Of a stretch of DNA of 64,000 bases, positions 22,057 through 33,997 are shown piece by piece. Each line of letters opens with the position of its first letter. Positions within the stretch are counted from its first letter, which is position 1. The stretch comes from Mycocentrospora acerina (Eukaryota > Ascomycota > Dothideomycetes > Pleosporales), in NCBI GenBank assembly GCA_022701365.1, contig JAKUHH010000040.1, forward strand, positions 248,001-312,000. Direction: 5' to 3'. Both the position numbers and the translations under genes were made by a program. The notes below the pieces were generated by a model, which ran no database searches, had not been told where the DNA came from, and was given only the letters and a program-made list of their open reading frames with translations.

Positions 22057-22819
22057 TCTCTTAGATGTAATTTCATTGACTTTGGTTCGTTTTGAAGACG
22101 GCTCTTCGGGCGGTTAGGGAGATACGTTGTATTTATTTAACGGTTTTATATGGATGGCGGACGGACGGAGCTTTCCTGGGGAAATTGAGGGAGCAACAGG
22201 TATGCATGTAGATTGATAGGTTTCTCGGAATAATGTGTGTTACTAAATTGTGCCGGTGTAGCGTGAGATAATTAGTAACTCTCTTCTATAAAACTTCGAT
22301 TGTTAAAAGATGAACAAGGTGGCTTTGAGTAGATCGATTTTCTACATCTAATTACAATGAGCTGGAGAAGTGCATTAACGTTGCCCAAGATTAAAATGGG
22401 GATGATTAATTTGAAAAAAAACTTTATTTTAGTTTCTTCATAAATTAAATAAAAGTTGAAAGGTGAGGTCAATCTTATTTTCCCATATCGAGTATATAAT
22501 GCTAGGTATCCTCTGAGTAGCCATTAGACCGCCATATCCATCCACAAGTACTTTGAAACCCAACCAAAAGATTTTTGCGTAGCTCTCACTTATACGGCAT
22601 AATACCCAAATAAATAGCTTTCTTGAAGCACTGCAGCTCATGAAACCGAAGAGGGGCACTGAGAGTGAAGAGACATGAAAATTGCGGTGAGTTGCAAGCC
22701 CAACATGCAGAGCCACCATACTGCGAGCGATGGTATTTTGAGTGTTCGAGTGCACCTTTGATATTAGGACTTGTTAGATGAGGAATGGAGTAGTGACCAG
22801 CCTCGAAGCTGTGAATGAT
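22057..22819. other. AT-rich convergent spacer
   Basis: This holds the 3' flanks of the DUF7730-type gene and the basic chromatin protein. It is AT-rich, with no convincing gene. Confidence 0.6.
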
Positions 22820-23418
22820 CTAAGCTTCCTCATCGATTTCCTCCTCTTTAGCGGTGATGACAGGCTCTGAATCGGACTCAGCCTTGAGGTTGGCTATAGC
22901 ATCTTGTTAGCAACTTGTTGCAGCACGAAAAGAAGGTGCACCAACTCTCACTCTCATCATCTGAATTCTTCTTGGTAGGACGGCTCCTCTTTTTGGGCGA
23001 AGCATCAAAATCGCCGTCAACCTCCTGCTTCTTAGCAGCACGCTTGCGAGGCGCTTTCTTCGGCGTACCGTCCTCGCCATCATCCGTCTTCTTCTTGGCG
23101 CCACCCCTCTTAGGTGTTGCAACCGCAGTACCGTCAGGGTTGATCATGAGCTTGGCCTTAATCTTGGCCCAAGCATTGCCCGCGGAGCGAGGGTTGGACA
23201 TTCCGGCGAAGGCAGCGAGCTTTTCGTTGTCGATCTGTTCATGTTGGAAATGGTCAAGAGAAGGGTACAGGTGGAGTGAGACGAACCTCGGGAACACCGC
23301 ACTTGAGCGACTGCATGGCCCAACCAAGGAGCTGGAGCTCGCGCTCGGAGAATTGAGGAAATACGGTACAACTAGTGGAGCCAGCGCCCGCGGAACTGGT
23401 GTCAGGTGCGTCACTCAT
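22820..23418 (-). CDS. Small basic chromatin-type protein (Myb-like N-terminus, Lys/Arg tail)
   Basis: Three minus-strand exons (23287-23418, 22952-23234, 22820-22893) give 162 residues. Residues 20-80 (FSERELQLLGWAMQSLKCG, then IDNEKLAAFAGMSNPRSAGN and AWAKIKAKL) form a short helical domain found in many small ascomycete proteins, with the helix pattern of a Myb/SANT-like fold. It is followed by a Lys/Arg/Pro-rich linker with repeated PKK and PRKR steps, as in histone H1 tails or AT-hook proteins, then an acidic end (SDSEPVITAKEEE). Binding to DNA or chromatin is inferred from this composition. No named orthologue is known to me. Confidence 0.75.
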
Positions 23419-24421
23419 GTTGATTGCAGGGTGAACAAGCGATGTATTTGAAGAAGTTTTGGGCAGTGATAATGAGAATTTGCTTTTGAGAGCGTCGAGA
23501 GAAGTGTAATGAAAGAGATGAATGAGAGGAATCACTGCTTATATGCTCGAGAGTTATTAGCGTTAGCGCGAGATGATTTGACGGCTGGGAAGGTGAAGGT
23601 GAAAGTGCGGTAGTGATACAGAAACCCTGTCTCACCTGTGCACTATGTATGGTCTTCAGATTTTGGAGAAATTTGTCAAACGCTGACACGAGTTTCAATT
23701 CTGTGCACATTCCGGATAGCGAATATAATGTAGCTGACATTGGCGTCGCTATTGTACTTGCAGTGTAGACCAGAGTTCGTCTAGTTGCAGTTGAAGGGAC
23801 TGAAATTCTGCGGATAAGAAAGATATCAACTATGCTATAGTGCATGACTCTACCTACCTAAATGAGGATTTAAATTCGCATACGTCTGCAGCAAGCTTCA
23901 TGATCCAGGGTGTTACTAGGTGGTGTGCGAAAGGAGCGATCTGCTCGTCACTTCAATGACTGATTATCACTCTACAATGGATTCATCGATGCTGTGAACT
24001 TATTGAGCTTCCAGACTTGATTTTTTCTCGATACAACGATCATTTTCATGGGATGTTGGCGCTCCAAGACCCTCTTGCCAGGTGAAGTGAAAGCTTGGAC
24101 TAGGTCTACAGTAAACAGGAAGCTGACTATGAAGTCGCAAGGTAGTCCAACTGTTTGCCTTTGACATCAAAATAACCCCCACTAGCCTTGTACAGACCAG
24201 AATTTCATCATGGGTTTCGAGCAGAAGAAGTGAGGTTAAAGTTGGCGCGACGCGATTCCAAGATGGGCAGCGCCAAACCTGACTCGCGCCCCACTCCCGA
24301 GCCTCCGACGGAGATGGAGGGGCTTGGTCTTGGAGCTCTCCACACGTACAGCGCACGCAAAGTAGTTCCCACCCTTGTCTCCGCCCGTCTCGCAGCACAG
24401 GAACGCATAACTCCATACAAA
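23419..24421. other. Divergent promoter region, chromatin-type protein / capping protein beta
   Basis: About 1 kb between two divergent start codons. The ORFs on both strands look spurious. No clear motif can be named. Confidence 0.5.
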
Positions 24422-25425
24422 ATGGCGGACCCAATTGACAGCGCTCTGTAAGCCCCTGCAGGCCCCTCCCCGCGGACATGTACTTATACAAGAACAAAGC
24501 GACCTTCTCCGACGTCTCAACCCCAAGGACGTCAAGAGCAACGTCGACCACATCATCTCGCTCAACCCTTCTTTGGAAGAAGACCTCCTCGAATCTGTCG
24601 ACATCCCGCTTGCAGTCAAGAAATGCTCAAAGACGAAGCGCGACTTCCTGTGCTGCGACTACAACCGCGACGGCGACAGCTGGCGGAGTCCATGGAGCAA
24701 TGAGTTCGAACCACCGATCGATGAGGGTGTCACTCCTAGCGACCGTATCCGCAAGATGGAGGTCAAGGCAAACGAGGCCTTTGACGTGTACAGGGAACTG
24801 TGAGTTCACGTGAAGAGGTAGCTTGGCTGATGGTGTAAACTGACATGGGTAGGTACTTTGAGGGCGGCATATCGAGTGTTTACTTGTGGGACATGGACGA
24901 TGGGTTTGCAGGATGCGTCTTGCTGAAGAAGGGTGCGTCGACCACTCTACTTGTTAGGAGTGTCATGTGCTGACGCAGACAGCTGTCTCCCCTACACCCA
25001 AGAGCTCTGGCAGCTGGGACAGCATCCATGTCTTCGATGCGCAGGACCGCGCCCGTACCGCCCACTACAAGCTGACCTCGACTGTCATACTCTCTCTCGG
25101 CACTGACTCTGAAGCGCTCGGCGGGCTTGACCTCTCTGGCAACATGGTCCGCCAAGTGGAGGCTGATATGGCTGTTGAAGACGACACCTCGCACGTCGCC
25201 AACATTGGCAAGATGGTCGAAGATATGGAGCTCAAGATGCGCAATCTGCTGCAAGAAGTGTACTTTGGCAAGGCAAAGGACGTTGTGGGTGATTTGCGAA
25301 GTATGGAGAAAAAACGCCGTCGGAGACGATTCTCACTGACGGAATTCATAGGCATCCCACAACTCAGTCAGACAAACAAGGATCGGGCGACGCAGAGGGA
25401 GATGATCAGCAGCATGGGGAGGTAA
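24422..25425 (+). CDS. CAP2: F-actin-capping protein subunit beta
   Basis: Five exons (24422-24447, 24500-24799, 24853-24932, 24983-25300, 25352-25425) give 265 residues. The start MADPIDSALDLLRRLNPKDV, the signature CCDYNRDGDSWRSPWSNEFEP, VYLWDMDDGFAGCVLLKK, SWDSIHVFDA and NIGKMVEDMELKMRNLLQEV follow capping protein beta throughout, up to the actin-binding tail TNKDRATQREMISSM. With the alpha subunit it caps actin barbed ends in cortical patches. Exon 1 is tiny (26 nt). Intron 4 (25301-25351) is 51 nt, a multiple of three and free of stops, so its retention would add 17 basic residues just before the tail. Acceptor 3 was taken as GCAGACAG because it alone keeps the frame. Confidence 0.94.
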
Positions 25426-25706
25426 AAGGTTGTTATTGCAGATGCAAGGATACTAAGGATGGATGGAATAAATGTTAGGAATGACCAGCAATCGACAATC
25501 AGGAGTCGTCACCTAAGTCTGCATTGTTGTCGTGTCTTGAGAGCTTGATGGTTCAATGAATCATCCTCAAGCAATCATTTGGTTGCAAACTGACACCTGG
25601 CATAAGACAATCATCTAATCATGCGCACAAACGGTATATAACTTGCTTATGTCTCCTTTCTGGCCGCCATCACTCGCATCCTTTGCACAATCTTTCCACA
25701 AGCAAT

Positions 25707-25934
25707 ATGAGCCACTCACAGCCCAAGAATTCCGCAGTTCCCGCCCCTCAACAGAATAACACGATGGACAGAAATACGGAAGAAGACCGACAGTTCAGAA
25801 AGTGCAAGACATGGCTTCGTGACCTTACACATGCGTGGGTCCATGGAAAGAGCGATGAGATTGAACGGATTATGCGGGAGATTCAGAGGGTGGATTGGGT
25901 GGAGGATGAGGATGCGGATGTGAATGATGATTAA
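25707..25934 (+). CDS. Small hypothetical protein, 75 residues
   Basis: The ORF starts MSHSQPKNSAVPAPQQNNTM and goes on with a helical stretch (RKCKTWLRDLTHAWVHGKSD, then EIERIMREIQRVDWVED) and ends in an Asp-rich tail. A TATA-like TATATAA lies about 75 bp upstream. The amphipathic helix and good codon use favour a real small protein, but I recognise no family. An in-frame ATG at 25683 would add 8 residues. Confidence 0.45.
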   Translation: MSHSQPKNSAVPAPQQNNTMDRNTEEDRQFRKCKTWLRDLTHAWVHGKSDEIERIMREIQRVDWVEDEDADVNDD

Positions 25935-26435
25935 AGAAGGGACATGATGGGGTGCAAGAGGGATGAAGAGTGAACAGTTTGACACGGGGTTAGAATCTAG
26001 GAAATGGCTTGTCGAGAGATGAAATTGGTAGAAAGTACTATGAGATGGTAAAGCCGTAGTGAGGGTGTGAGGGCGAAACCTGAGTAGTCAAAACACATTT
26101 GTATTCTGTTCCACAGGGCGATATTGTGTTACCTGCGTGAAGGTGTGTATGGTCTTGCAAACTGCCCAGCTTGCTCCATGCAGTCATTCACGGTGCCTAG
26201 CTCACGTGCTGCACACAGAGCAGGGGTGACGTCGTGGGGTGAAAGACAAACGCGCGCTAACGTCTAGCCAGCCGCGGAGACGTCCCGGAGCTCGGACTGG
26301 GTTGCACATTGTCGCGATTCGAAGCTGGCGCGCAACATTATCCTCCCCACCCCCAAGCCGGCCAGCAGCACCCCCGCCGCCCGACCATCCCCTACGACCG
26401 TACGCGGGGAGCAGCATCGCCTGCGTCGCCCAACC
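25935..26435. other. Spacer and TAF2 promoter
   Basis: No gene seen. A CACGTG E-box lies near 26202-26207, upstream of TAF2; the leader after it is C-rich. Confidence 0.5.
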
Positions 26436-29400
26436 ATGGCGCCCATCGAGACCGCCGACGTGCCCGACGACGCCTCGACGGGCGACTCGTTCGACGTGCT
26501 CAAGCAGAAGCTCGAGCTCGACATCAGCTTCTGCCCGCGCCGCGTCAACGGCACCACGACCATCGACATCCAGCCCAAGACGGCGCAGCTGCGCGAGATT
26601 GTCCTCAACTGCCGCCAGCTCACGCCCACGCGCATCCTCGTCGAGGGCGAGACGGCCGCCTTTAGCTACGCGAACCTGCACCAGCGCTTGACCCTCTACC
26701 CAGGCACCGGCCTCGAGCAGTACCACTATGCAAGACAGCGCATATCGCGTCACGTTGACGAGCGCTCTGCCGACGAGCTGGTCATCTTCCTCCCCGACCA
26801 CGCCAAGCCCAGAGAGGTGCGCCCGCAGGAGGCAGGCATGCCCGAGGACGCCCAGGGCACCTTCTACGCCCCGCTGAAGCTGGAGATTGAATACGTGCTC
26901 GACGACTTTCGCGATGCGCTGCATTTCGTCGGCGTCGAGGACGGCGACCCGCGGTTCCCCCACTGCTACACGCGCAACTCGCCTTTTCCTGGCACAGCCT
27001 CTAGCTTGTTTCCTTGCTTGGACGACGGCTCGACGCGGTGTCTCTTCGAGGTCTCCGTGCGGTATCCGCGCACCATGGGCGATGCGCTCAGCAAAGCCCC
27101 CACGCCAGCACCAGGCGCATCCGACCAGCCCCCCACGAATGAGGCGGATAAGGCGGACAGTGTCATGGCAGATGCGGATGACGACCAGATTGATCTCTCA
27201 GACGAGGAAAAGGCCATGGAAATGTCAGTCATCTGCTCTGGTGGTCTGACAGACGACATAGTAGACCCAAGCGATCCTTCACGCAAAACAGCGAGCTTCG
27301 CATGCGATACCATGGTCCTGGCTCAGCATATCGGCTTTGTTGTTGGGCCCTTTGAACACGTCGACCTCTCCGAGTACCGTGACACAGCCGACGACGAACG
27401 TCTGGGGTCCAATGCTATCAAAGTACACGCTTTCTGTTTGCCGGGCAAGGAAGATGAGGTCAGGAACAGCGCCATGATGCTTGCTCGGTCTATTGACAGC
27501 TTCACTGAGCGTTTTCAGAGCTACGCGTTTGGCAACTCATACAAATTGGCTTTTGTAGACGACCTCGAATGTGATACGGCGCACACAGCCTCGTTCTCTA
27601 TTTGTAGCTCTCGTCTGCTCTTCCCAGAGACTGTCTGGGAGCCTCTTGAGCACACGACTAGGGTCTTGGTCCATGCCGTGGCCAGTCAGTGGATAGGAGT
27701 CGACGTCATTGCCCAGAGCCCATACGACTATTGGATAATCATTGGTGGTTCGTGGTTCATGGCCGAGCTATATCTGCGCGAGCTCTTTGGTCGTAACGAC
27801 TGGCGGTTTCGGCAAAAGCTGATGGTCGACAAGGTCACCCAGATGGATCATAAGAGACCATCACTTGTAGAATTAGGCAACTTTCTTCAACTGGACCCTG
27901 CAGAGCAGGAGTTCATGGAGCTCAAGTCACTACTAGTGCTGGGTATTCTTCACAACCGGCTTGTTAAGCAAAGCGGCAAGAACGGTGTGGACCGATGTCT
28001 ATACCGAATGTTGTTCAACGCCCGTCAAGGGAAGTATACCAATGGCGCGATAAACACCGATGATTTTCTCGATATTTGCGAAAAAGTTGGTCATCAAAAG
28101 CTTGATGCTTTCTTCAAGCAATGGATAGAAGGCTCGGGATGTCCCACTTTTGAATGCTTCCCTACATTCAACAAGAAGAAGCAGGTTGTACAACTTACAA
28201 TCAAACAAATACAGGCTGACTCCTCCATCACAACGATTGAGAATCCCCTTGCAGCTGATGACTTCATGCGAGAGGCAAAAGAGCGCTCGCGGCAATTTAA
28301 CCCGAGGCAGCAATGGCCAGTCTTTGTTGGCCCAATGACCATTCGAATTCACGAAGCTGATGGAACGCCGTATGAACATATTGTCGACATTAACTCATCC
28401 AACGTGAAGGTGGAGATTCCATACAATACAAAGTACAAGCGACTAAAACGAAACAAGCTCAATCGAGAGCGTCTGGATGCAGCCGCGAATTTGAATGCGT
28501 CGGGGGAGGCTCAGGAAGACGTCACCTTCTACATGCTGGGAGATCTCTTCACCAATGCCAAAGACCATGACGAATGGCGACTCGACGACTGGCCACCAGA
28601 AGACGAGGCTAAACAGGAGCAAGAGCATTACGAGTGGATCCGTGTCGACGCAGACTTCGAGTGGATCGCCAAGGCTCATATCAACGACATGCCATCATAC
28701 ATGTATATCTCACAACTGCAACAAGATAAGGATGTTGTTGCACAAGCTGAGGTAAGTCAGGTTACATCTTTCGTGTTCTTATGCTGACCTTGCAGTCAAT
28801 ACAATTTCTTGCCACTCGAGAGGGTCACAAGCTGATCTCGACTTTCCTCATCAAAACTCTGATGGACAACCGATACTTCCATGGTATTCGAACTATGGCT
28901 GCCGAAGTTATGGCGCAATCTGCTAAACAGAGGACGGACTGGATCGGGCTCTTCCATCTGAAGAAAGCATTCCGCGAGCTCTTCTGTATTCCGGGTTCAC
29001 CTATGACGCGAGCAAATGACTTCTCAGACCGAAGCTCGTACTTGATTCAGTGTGCTATCCCGAAGGCAATCGCAAAAATCAAGGGCGAGGATGGCAAAGT
29101 CCCCATGGAGGCTAAGCGTTTCTTGCTCGACATCATTCGATACAACGACAACCGCGGAAACGATTACAGTGATGATCATTACATCTCAATGCTGATGCAT
29201 TGTCTCGCAGAATCACTCACAAGTGCTACACCTGGCGCTGAGGACTCTTTCAATTTCACTCAGCAAGCAGAAGAGTTCGAATTTGCAAAGAAGGCCATTG
29301 AGGAGCTTACTCGTCATCAGCGTCTTGACGAGTGGATCCCTACGTATCAGAACATTTACACCACGACGGCCCTTGATTGTGCGATGAAGCTCAGCATGAA

Positions 29401-31141
29401 TCGAGTAACACCATTCAAGCCTTCGGAATTTTTGCAGTATGCCCAGCTAGGGAATGCAGACAACGTTCGACTGAAGGCGTGGGAGTGCCTCATTCGTCTG
29501 GGGATGGTGCGCAAGGACAGCATCATAAAATTCATGATTCACGAAATTCGTTCAGACCCTTCGCCTTACTTCAGGAGGAAACTGCTTCGCGTGTTCGATG
29601 TGGCTGTTGGACAGATAGCTACAGGCGACGTCTTCCTCCCAGAGAAGATTGCTGAACACGGCGCAGACGCTCTGATTGTTGAGTCAGATGCCGATGGTGC
29701 TGATCGGGCATCAAATATTGCTCGTCAGCAACTAGATGGTGCACTCAGGGGGCTCCAGAGCGACTTGGTCAACAACAAAACTCTACGCGCTTCACTCGAG
29801 GAAGCACTAAGATCGAAGACGCTCTCGGTCAGTGATATGTCTGACTTGCTGGACTTCTGCGACATTGTCTACAACAGCCGTAAGAAGAATACGCTTCCAA
29901 TCACACTTCACTATCCGCAATACTGGAACGCGCAGCATGTTGGTCAAGCAAAGGTTCGCTTCTGGCAGATCAAGAAATATCGAACCAACTTTGTGCGACC
30001 GGTCGTAGAGGAGGCTCCAGTCTCGCTGCCGCGCGAAGCGCCTCCGCAACAAGTGCCATCACTACCGCCGCCTCCGCCGCTGCCGCTGTCGCTGCCGCTA
30101 CCGCCGCCACCGCCTGCTTCGATTCCAGTTTCGGTTCCGACCTCGATCCCGACCCCGACCCCCTCGTCAGTACCATCTCCGCTGGTCGCGCCCCCCAAAC
30201 AGAAGCTGTCGCTCAAGATCGCGACGAAGCCCAAGTCTTCCTTGTCGTCCCCACCTGTACACTCGGCGCTCCCTGACTTTGGAAATCATGCTCGCTCTTT
30301 CTCTCCAGCTATCCGTGACTCTCCCGCGCCAATGTCAGCGAGGGCTTCACCAGTTCCTTTGCCCCCCGCGCCAAAGATCAAGATCAAGACGGAATCGCGT
30401 GCGCCTTCTCGAGTGTCAACACCACGCGTTTCACCTGCTCCAACAGACAGACCACAGCCCAAGGCCCCTCTACCAGCTCCGGTTGTTCAGAAGCCTACTG
30501 CTCCTTCAACTTCGGCACCGCCTGCTCCTGCCTCAACGCCCGCAGCGCCGCAACCTAAGCCAAGACCTACACCGGTGCAAATTCCTACCAGCGCTGCGAT
30601 ATCCTCAACTATCAGTTCTCCAATCCCACTCCCCGCACCAAAACTTAAAATTAAAACTAAACTCGCCAATCCCTCCTCTTCCTCCTCAACTGCCTCTCCT
30701 CGTCCAAGCGCCGCTCCTTCTCCACGTCCTTTGGCTGTCCCCTCCCCTCGGCCCAATGTCGCTTCCTCCGCGCGACCAAGCATCAATCCGTCCACACGTC
30801 CAAGCGTCGCACCGCCATCCCGACCAACCGGTACTCCCGCGTCACGTCCTTCAAATGCCAGCGTTCCACCTGGATCTGGGACTGCGACGATAAAACCACC
30901 TCGACCGAAGAAGAGTTTGATCGTTAAATTGCGTCTTCCATCTGGGGGATTGGCTCGATTTCCGAGCAAGAAGAGGAAGCTTCTGGGTAGTGCTGCTAGC
31001 GAGGAGAGACCGTTCAAGAGGCAGAGTTTGGAACTAGGTGGAGCAAATAGGAAGTTGGTGAAGGTGGAGAGGTACGGTGGAGATGAACCAGCATTAGTGG
31101 TCAGGATTAGGATTGGCAAGGACAGATTGCCAGGGGCTTGA
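26436..31141 (+). CDS. TAF2: Transcription initiation factor TFIID subunit 2 (TAF2/TSM1)
   Basis: Two exons (26436-28751, 28796-31141) give 1553 residues. The N-terminal part is an M1-aminopeptidase-like fold without catalytic residues: LDISFCPRRVNGTTTIDIQP, then PLKLEIEYVLDDFRDALHFVG, PHCYTRNSPFPGTASSLFPC and HAVASQWIGVDVIAQSPYDYW. In the place of the HEXXH zinc site it has HAVASQW, as expected for TAF2. HEAT-like helices follow in exon 2 (DNVRLKAWECLIRLGM). The last 350 residues form a Pro/Ser-rich disordered tail with Ala-Pro-Lys repeats such as PAPKIKIKT and LPAPKLKIKTK, closed by a basic segment, RPKKSLIVKLRLPSGGLARF. In other species TAF2 binds the initiator element with TAF1. Its 3' end faces the BAH-PHD gene. 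Confidence 0.94.
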
Positions 31142-32093
31142 GGAGATGGCGAAAAATGTGTGGGTTGAAGTAAGAGGTGTGGAGTGTGGAGTGTGGACTA
31201 TGTTTTACTGTTTTTCTTCTTTTTCTTCTTTCCTTCTATAGGTATGTCCTTTCTTCTTTGGTTTGCATTTTCACGGTGTTTCGGAGGGTCTGAGATGAAG
31301 AATGAGACTCGTGAGGTGGGGGGGAATCACGGGTATGAAGCGAAAGCGAGTAAGCATTCAGCGATGGCGTTTCTTTTTTTCAAGTAGTTGGTTCTTCGGG
31401 TCGGGCAGCGATAAAGGGATGGAAGGAAGCATGGTGTCTTTGAGCATGGCATGGAGTATACCCCGGCTTTCTTCTGTACGAAGATAGATAATTCGATATC
31501 ATACAGGATTGATGACAAGATCAACTAGGTGCGTGACTTGATGAGTGTGATATTTCAACGCAGGGGATGAGTGGTATTGAGGGTGTGGATGTAGGCGGGT
31601 GGAGAAGCAGTGGAAGGATAGAGAATTTTCTTTTGAAAATGGAGTTTGCACATGGCCAATTGAGTTTGGAGAACGATGGTGGTGTTAAGTAAATCTTAGT
31701 TTGAGACAAGCAGGGTGATACCATACCATCTTAGTGCTGTAATGTTCGTATATATATACCCATACCAAAAATGCTGCGAGCACACATTACTTTGAAGATG
31801 AAAAAAAAATGCGGACCAGAGCATCTCAAAAAAGAACGAACAGGGTATTCGCGATAATTGTCAATCAAAGAGATAAGAAAGCTATTTTTTCGTGTCATAG
31901 AAGCGCGTAGCGATAAGTTAAAACATATGAATAGTAAAACATACACACACACAAAAATTGTAACCAGAAAGATGATGCCAGCATTAGAATATAAATGTTC
32001 GACCCTATTCCCGAGGTGAATCATGCCCTCCACTCCCCGACTTGGCACCAAGACGCTCTCTTTTTCTCTCCCCTCCTAATGTCATTCTCATCG
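31142..32093. other. Convergent 3' spacer
   Basis: About 950 bp between the TAF2 and BAH-PHD stop codons. It has T- and A-rich runs, and no credible gene was seen. Confidence 0.6.
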
Positions 32094-33997
32094 TCAAGCC
32101 GATCTGAACAGTAACCTTTTGACCGATTGAATACCCGACTCCATGGCCGAGGGATCTGTCTGCCCTGTCATGGGAACAGGCGTCGATGTCGACCCGATAA
32201 CAAGAGAGCTCGAAACGGCTCGCTTTCGCTTTCGGGCTAGGGCGTGGATCTCAGCGCTGTATGCAGGGGCGGGAGGTTCGGTGATTTTCTCACCGTTGGG
32301 CTCGGACGCAAAGTCTGCCGGGGGCTTTGCGATATTGCTTATGCATGTAGCTTGGGATTCGGATTGCTTTGCTTTGGACGAGGTTTGGGTTGGCGCGGAA
32401 GAGGATTGGATCAAGGATACGGTGGCCTTGTCCTGGTCTTTGGTAGGGGCCTTCAAGGTCTCTGGCTTGCTGGCGACTGCAGTAGTGTCTTCTTTGTTGT
32501 TATGGTTTTCCTCTAGAATATTAGCTTCCTCCTCCTCTTCCTCTACTTCTTCCCCTTCGTTGGCCTTCTCAATGATGGCATTGCAAGAGAGGCACTTGAC
32601 GTCCACGTGCCATTGACGATTGTTTTGGCCCAGACGCTTGTCAATCAGTTTTAAGCTCGTCTTGCCAGATTTGGTAATACCGATCTCTGCTTCAACAGTT
32701 GGTGTGCTTAAAGACTTGCGATTCTTCTTCGGTCGGCCTGGGCCCTTCTTTCGTGCTATATCAACACCGGCGTCTTGTATAGCTTTCTCTTCAAGGCACT
32801 GGCTGTGAAGCCACTCGGAGCACGATGGGCATTGTACAAGCGGCTCGTCGGGGTTTGAGGGCGCTTTATCTATACAGTGCTTCCTAAGGTTCTGGTGCAT
32901 ATCAGCTTCCCAATCTTCCAATGTGGTATTGCTTCAGCCAGTCTGAAGAAAACACGTACTGAGAGTTGTTTGCTCTTGCTCTTGACAACATCGTACGTCT
33001 GTCGGAAGAAATATTGACCCTCTTCCGGTCTCCAAGATGTATCATCATCCCAGTAGACCACATCTGCCCTGTCTTCGACGTTCGTCGCCTCAATCACATC
33101 CATGTGGTTACTGGCTATCAACTCGCACTCTCCGTGGTACGGCTTTCGACCACCTGGAAGCTCCTCAGGCTTGTACAACCAGTAAATACGAACATAGACA
33201 TGGGCAGCGTCGCCGGCGCGTACCTCGAGTATACGAGCTGCTTCGAGGGTTGGTGATTCTTCTTCGCCTCGGTCGTTTGCTGTCTTGACCCAAACGTTCT
33301 CGCCGACCTTGAATTGCTCACCAGTGACTGAATATGTGTATTAGCCACGTGTCAACATTTGAATCAATCGCTACCAGTGATTCGTGCTGAACGAAATCTG
33401 ATGGTGACAAATATCCGAAGGGTGTATCAATGGTGAAGGGTGGCAGGCATTGTATGGTTATCACGTTTTCAGATACGATAGATACGGGATGGAGCTCATC
33501 GTAATGAGAACGCGAAGGCTGAGAAACTGTGGGTGGGGCAGTAGGTTCTACTTACGCGTGAAGTTTTTGTAGCGCCTCATGCTCTGCCACTCCGCTGCAG
33601 GCTTAATCACATTGTGGGTTACGCTCAAGTCTACCTTATCGAAAGGGTTTGACTGTACAATATCTGCGCCTGTAGACGCGTTCTTATGGATATTGTTGTC
33701 GGCCGATGTGTCAGTTTTCTGCCTTTTAGCCGACTGTTTCTTGGATGGCTCTACGGTTGCTGTATGAATTTCAAATCCACCAAAGTTTGAGTCATTCAAT
33801 TCTTCCCAATTGACTTTATGCTTGCGCTTGCGCTTGCGCGTAGCCAAAGCCTTGTCGGCTGGCGTTGAAGATACGCCAGACTTTGCGTCAGACTTCGCGC
33901 TGTAGATTTCCTTGCCAGACGACATTGTTACCATAGACGCGTTTCCAAAAGATAATCTCTGGGGGGTGGTTCCGCTGGACAGTCTCTGGCGGACCAT
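32094..33997 (-). CDS. BAH-PHD chromatin reader (EPR-1-like)
   Basis: Three minus-strand exons (33556-33997, 32960-33327, 32094-32891) give 535 residues. A basic N-terminus (RKRKRKHKVNWEELN) leads to a BAH domain in exon 2 (FKVGENVWVKT, VYVRIYWLYKPEELPGGRKP, GECELIASNHMDVIEATNVE, then VVYWDDD and EGQYFFRQTYDV). A PHD-like finger opens exon 3 (KHCIDKAPSNPDEPLVQCPS, then CSEWLHSQC), with its last pair, KCLSC, after about 70 residues that carry an AT-hook-like GPGRPKKNRKS. An acidic stretch and a low-complexity tail follow. BAH-PHD proteins of this order include Neurospora EPR-1, which reads H3K27me3 in Polycomb-type silencing; that role here is inference. One zinc ligand of the first pair is not evident. 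The ATG at 33997 has a good context; in-frame ATGs at 33934 and 33925 are alternatives. Confidence 0.82.
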
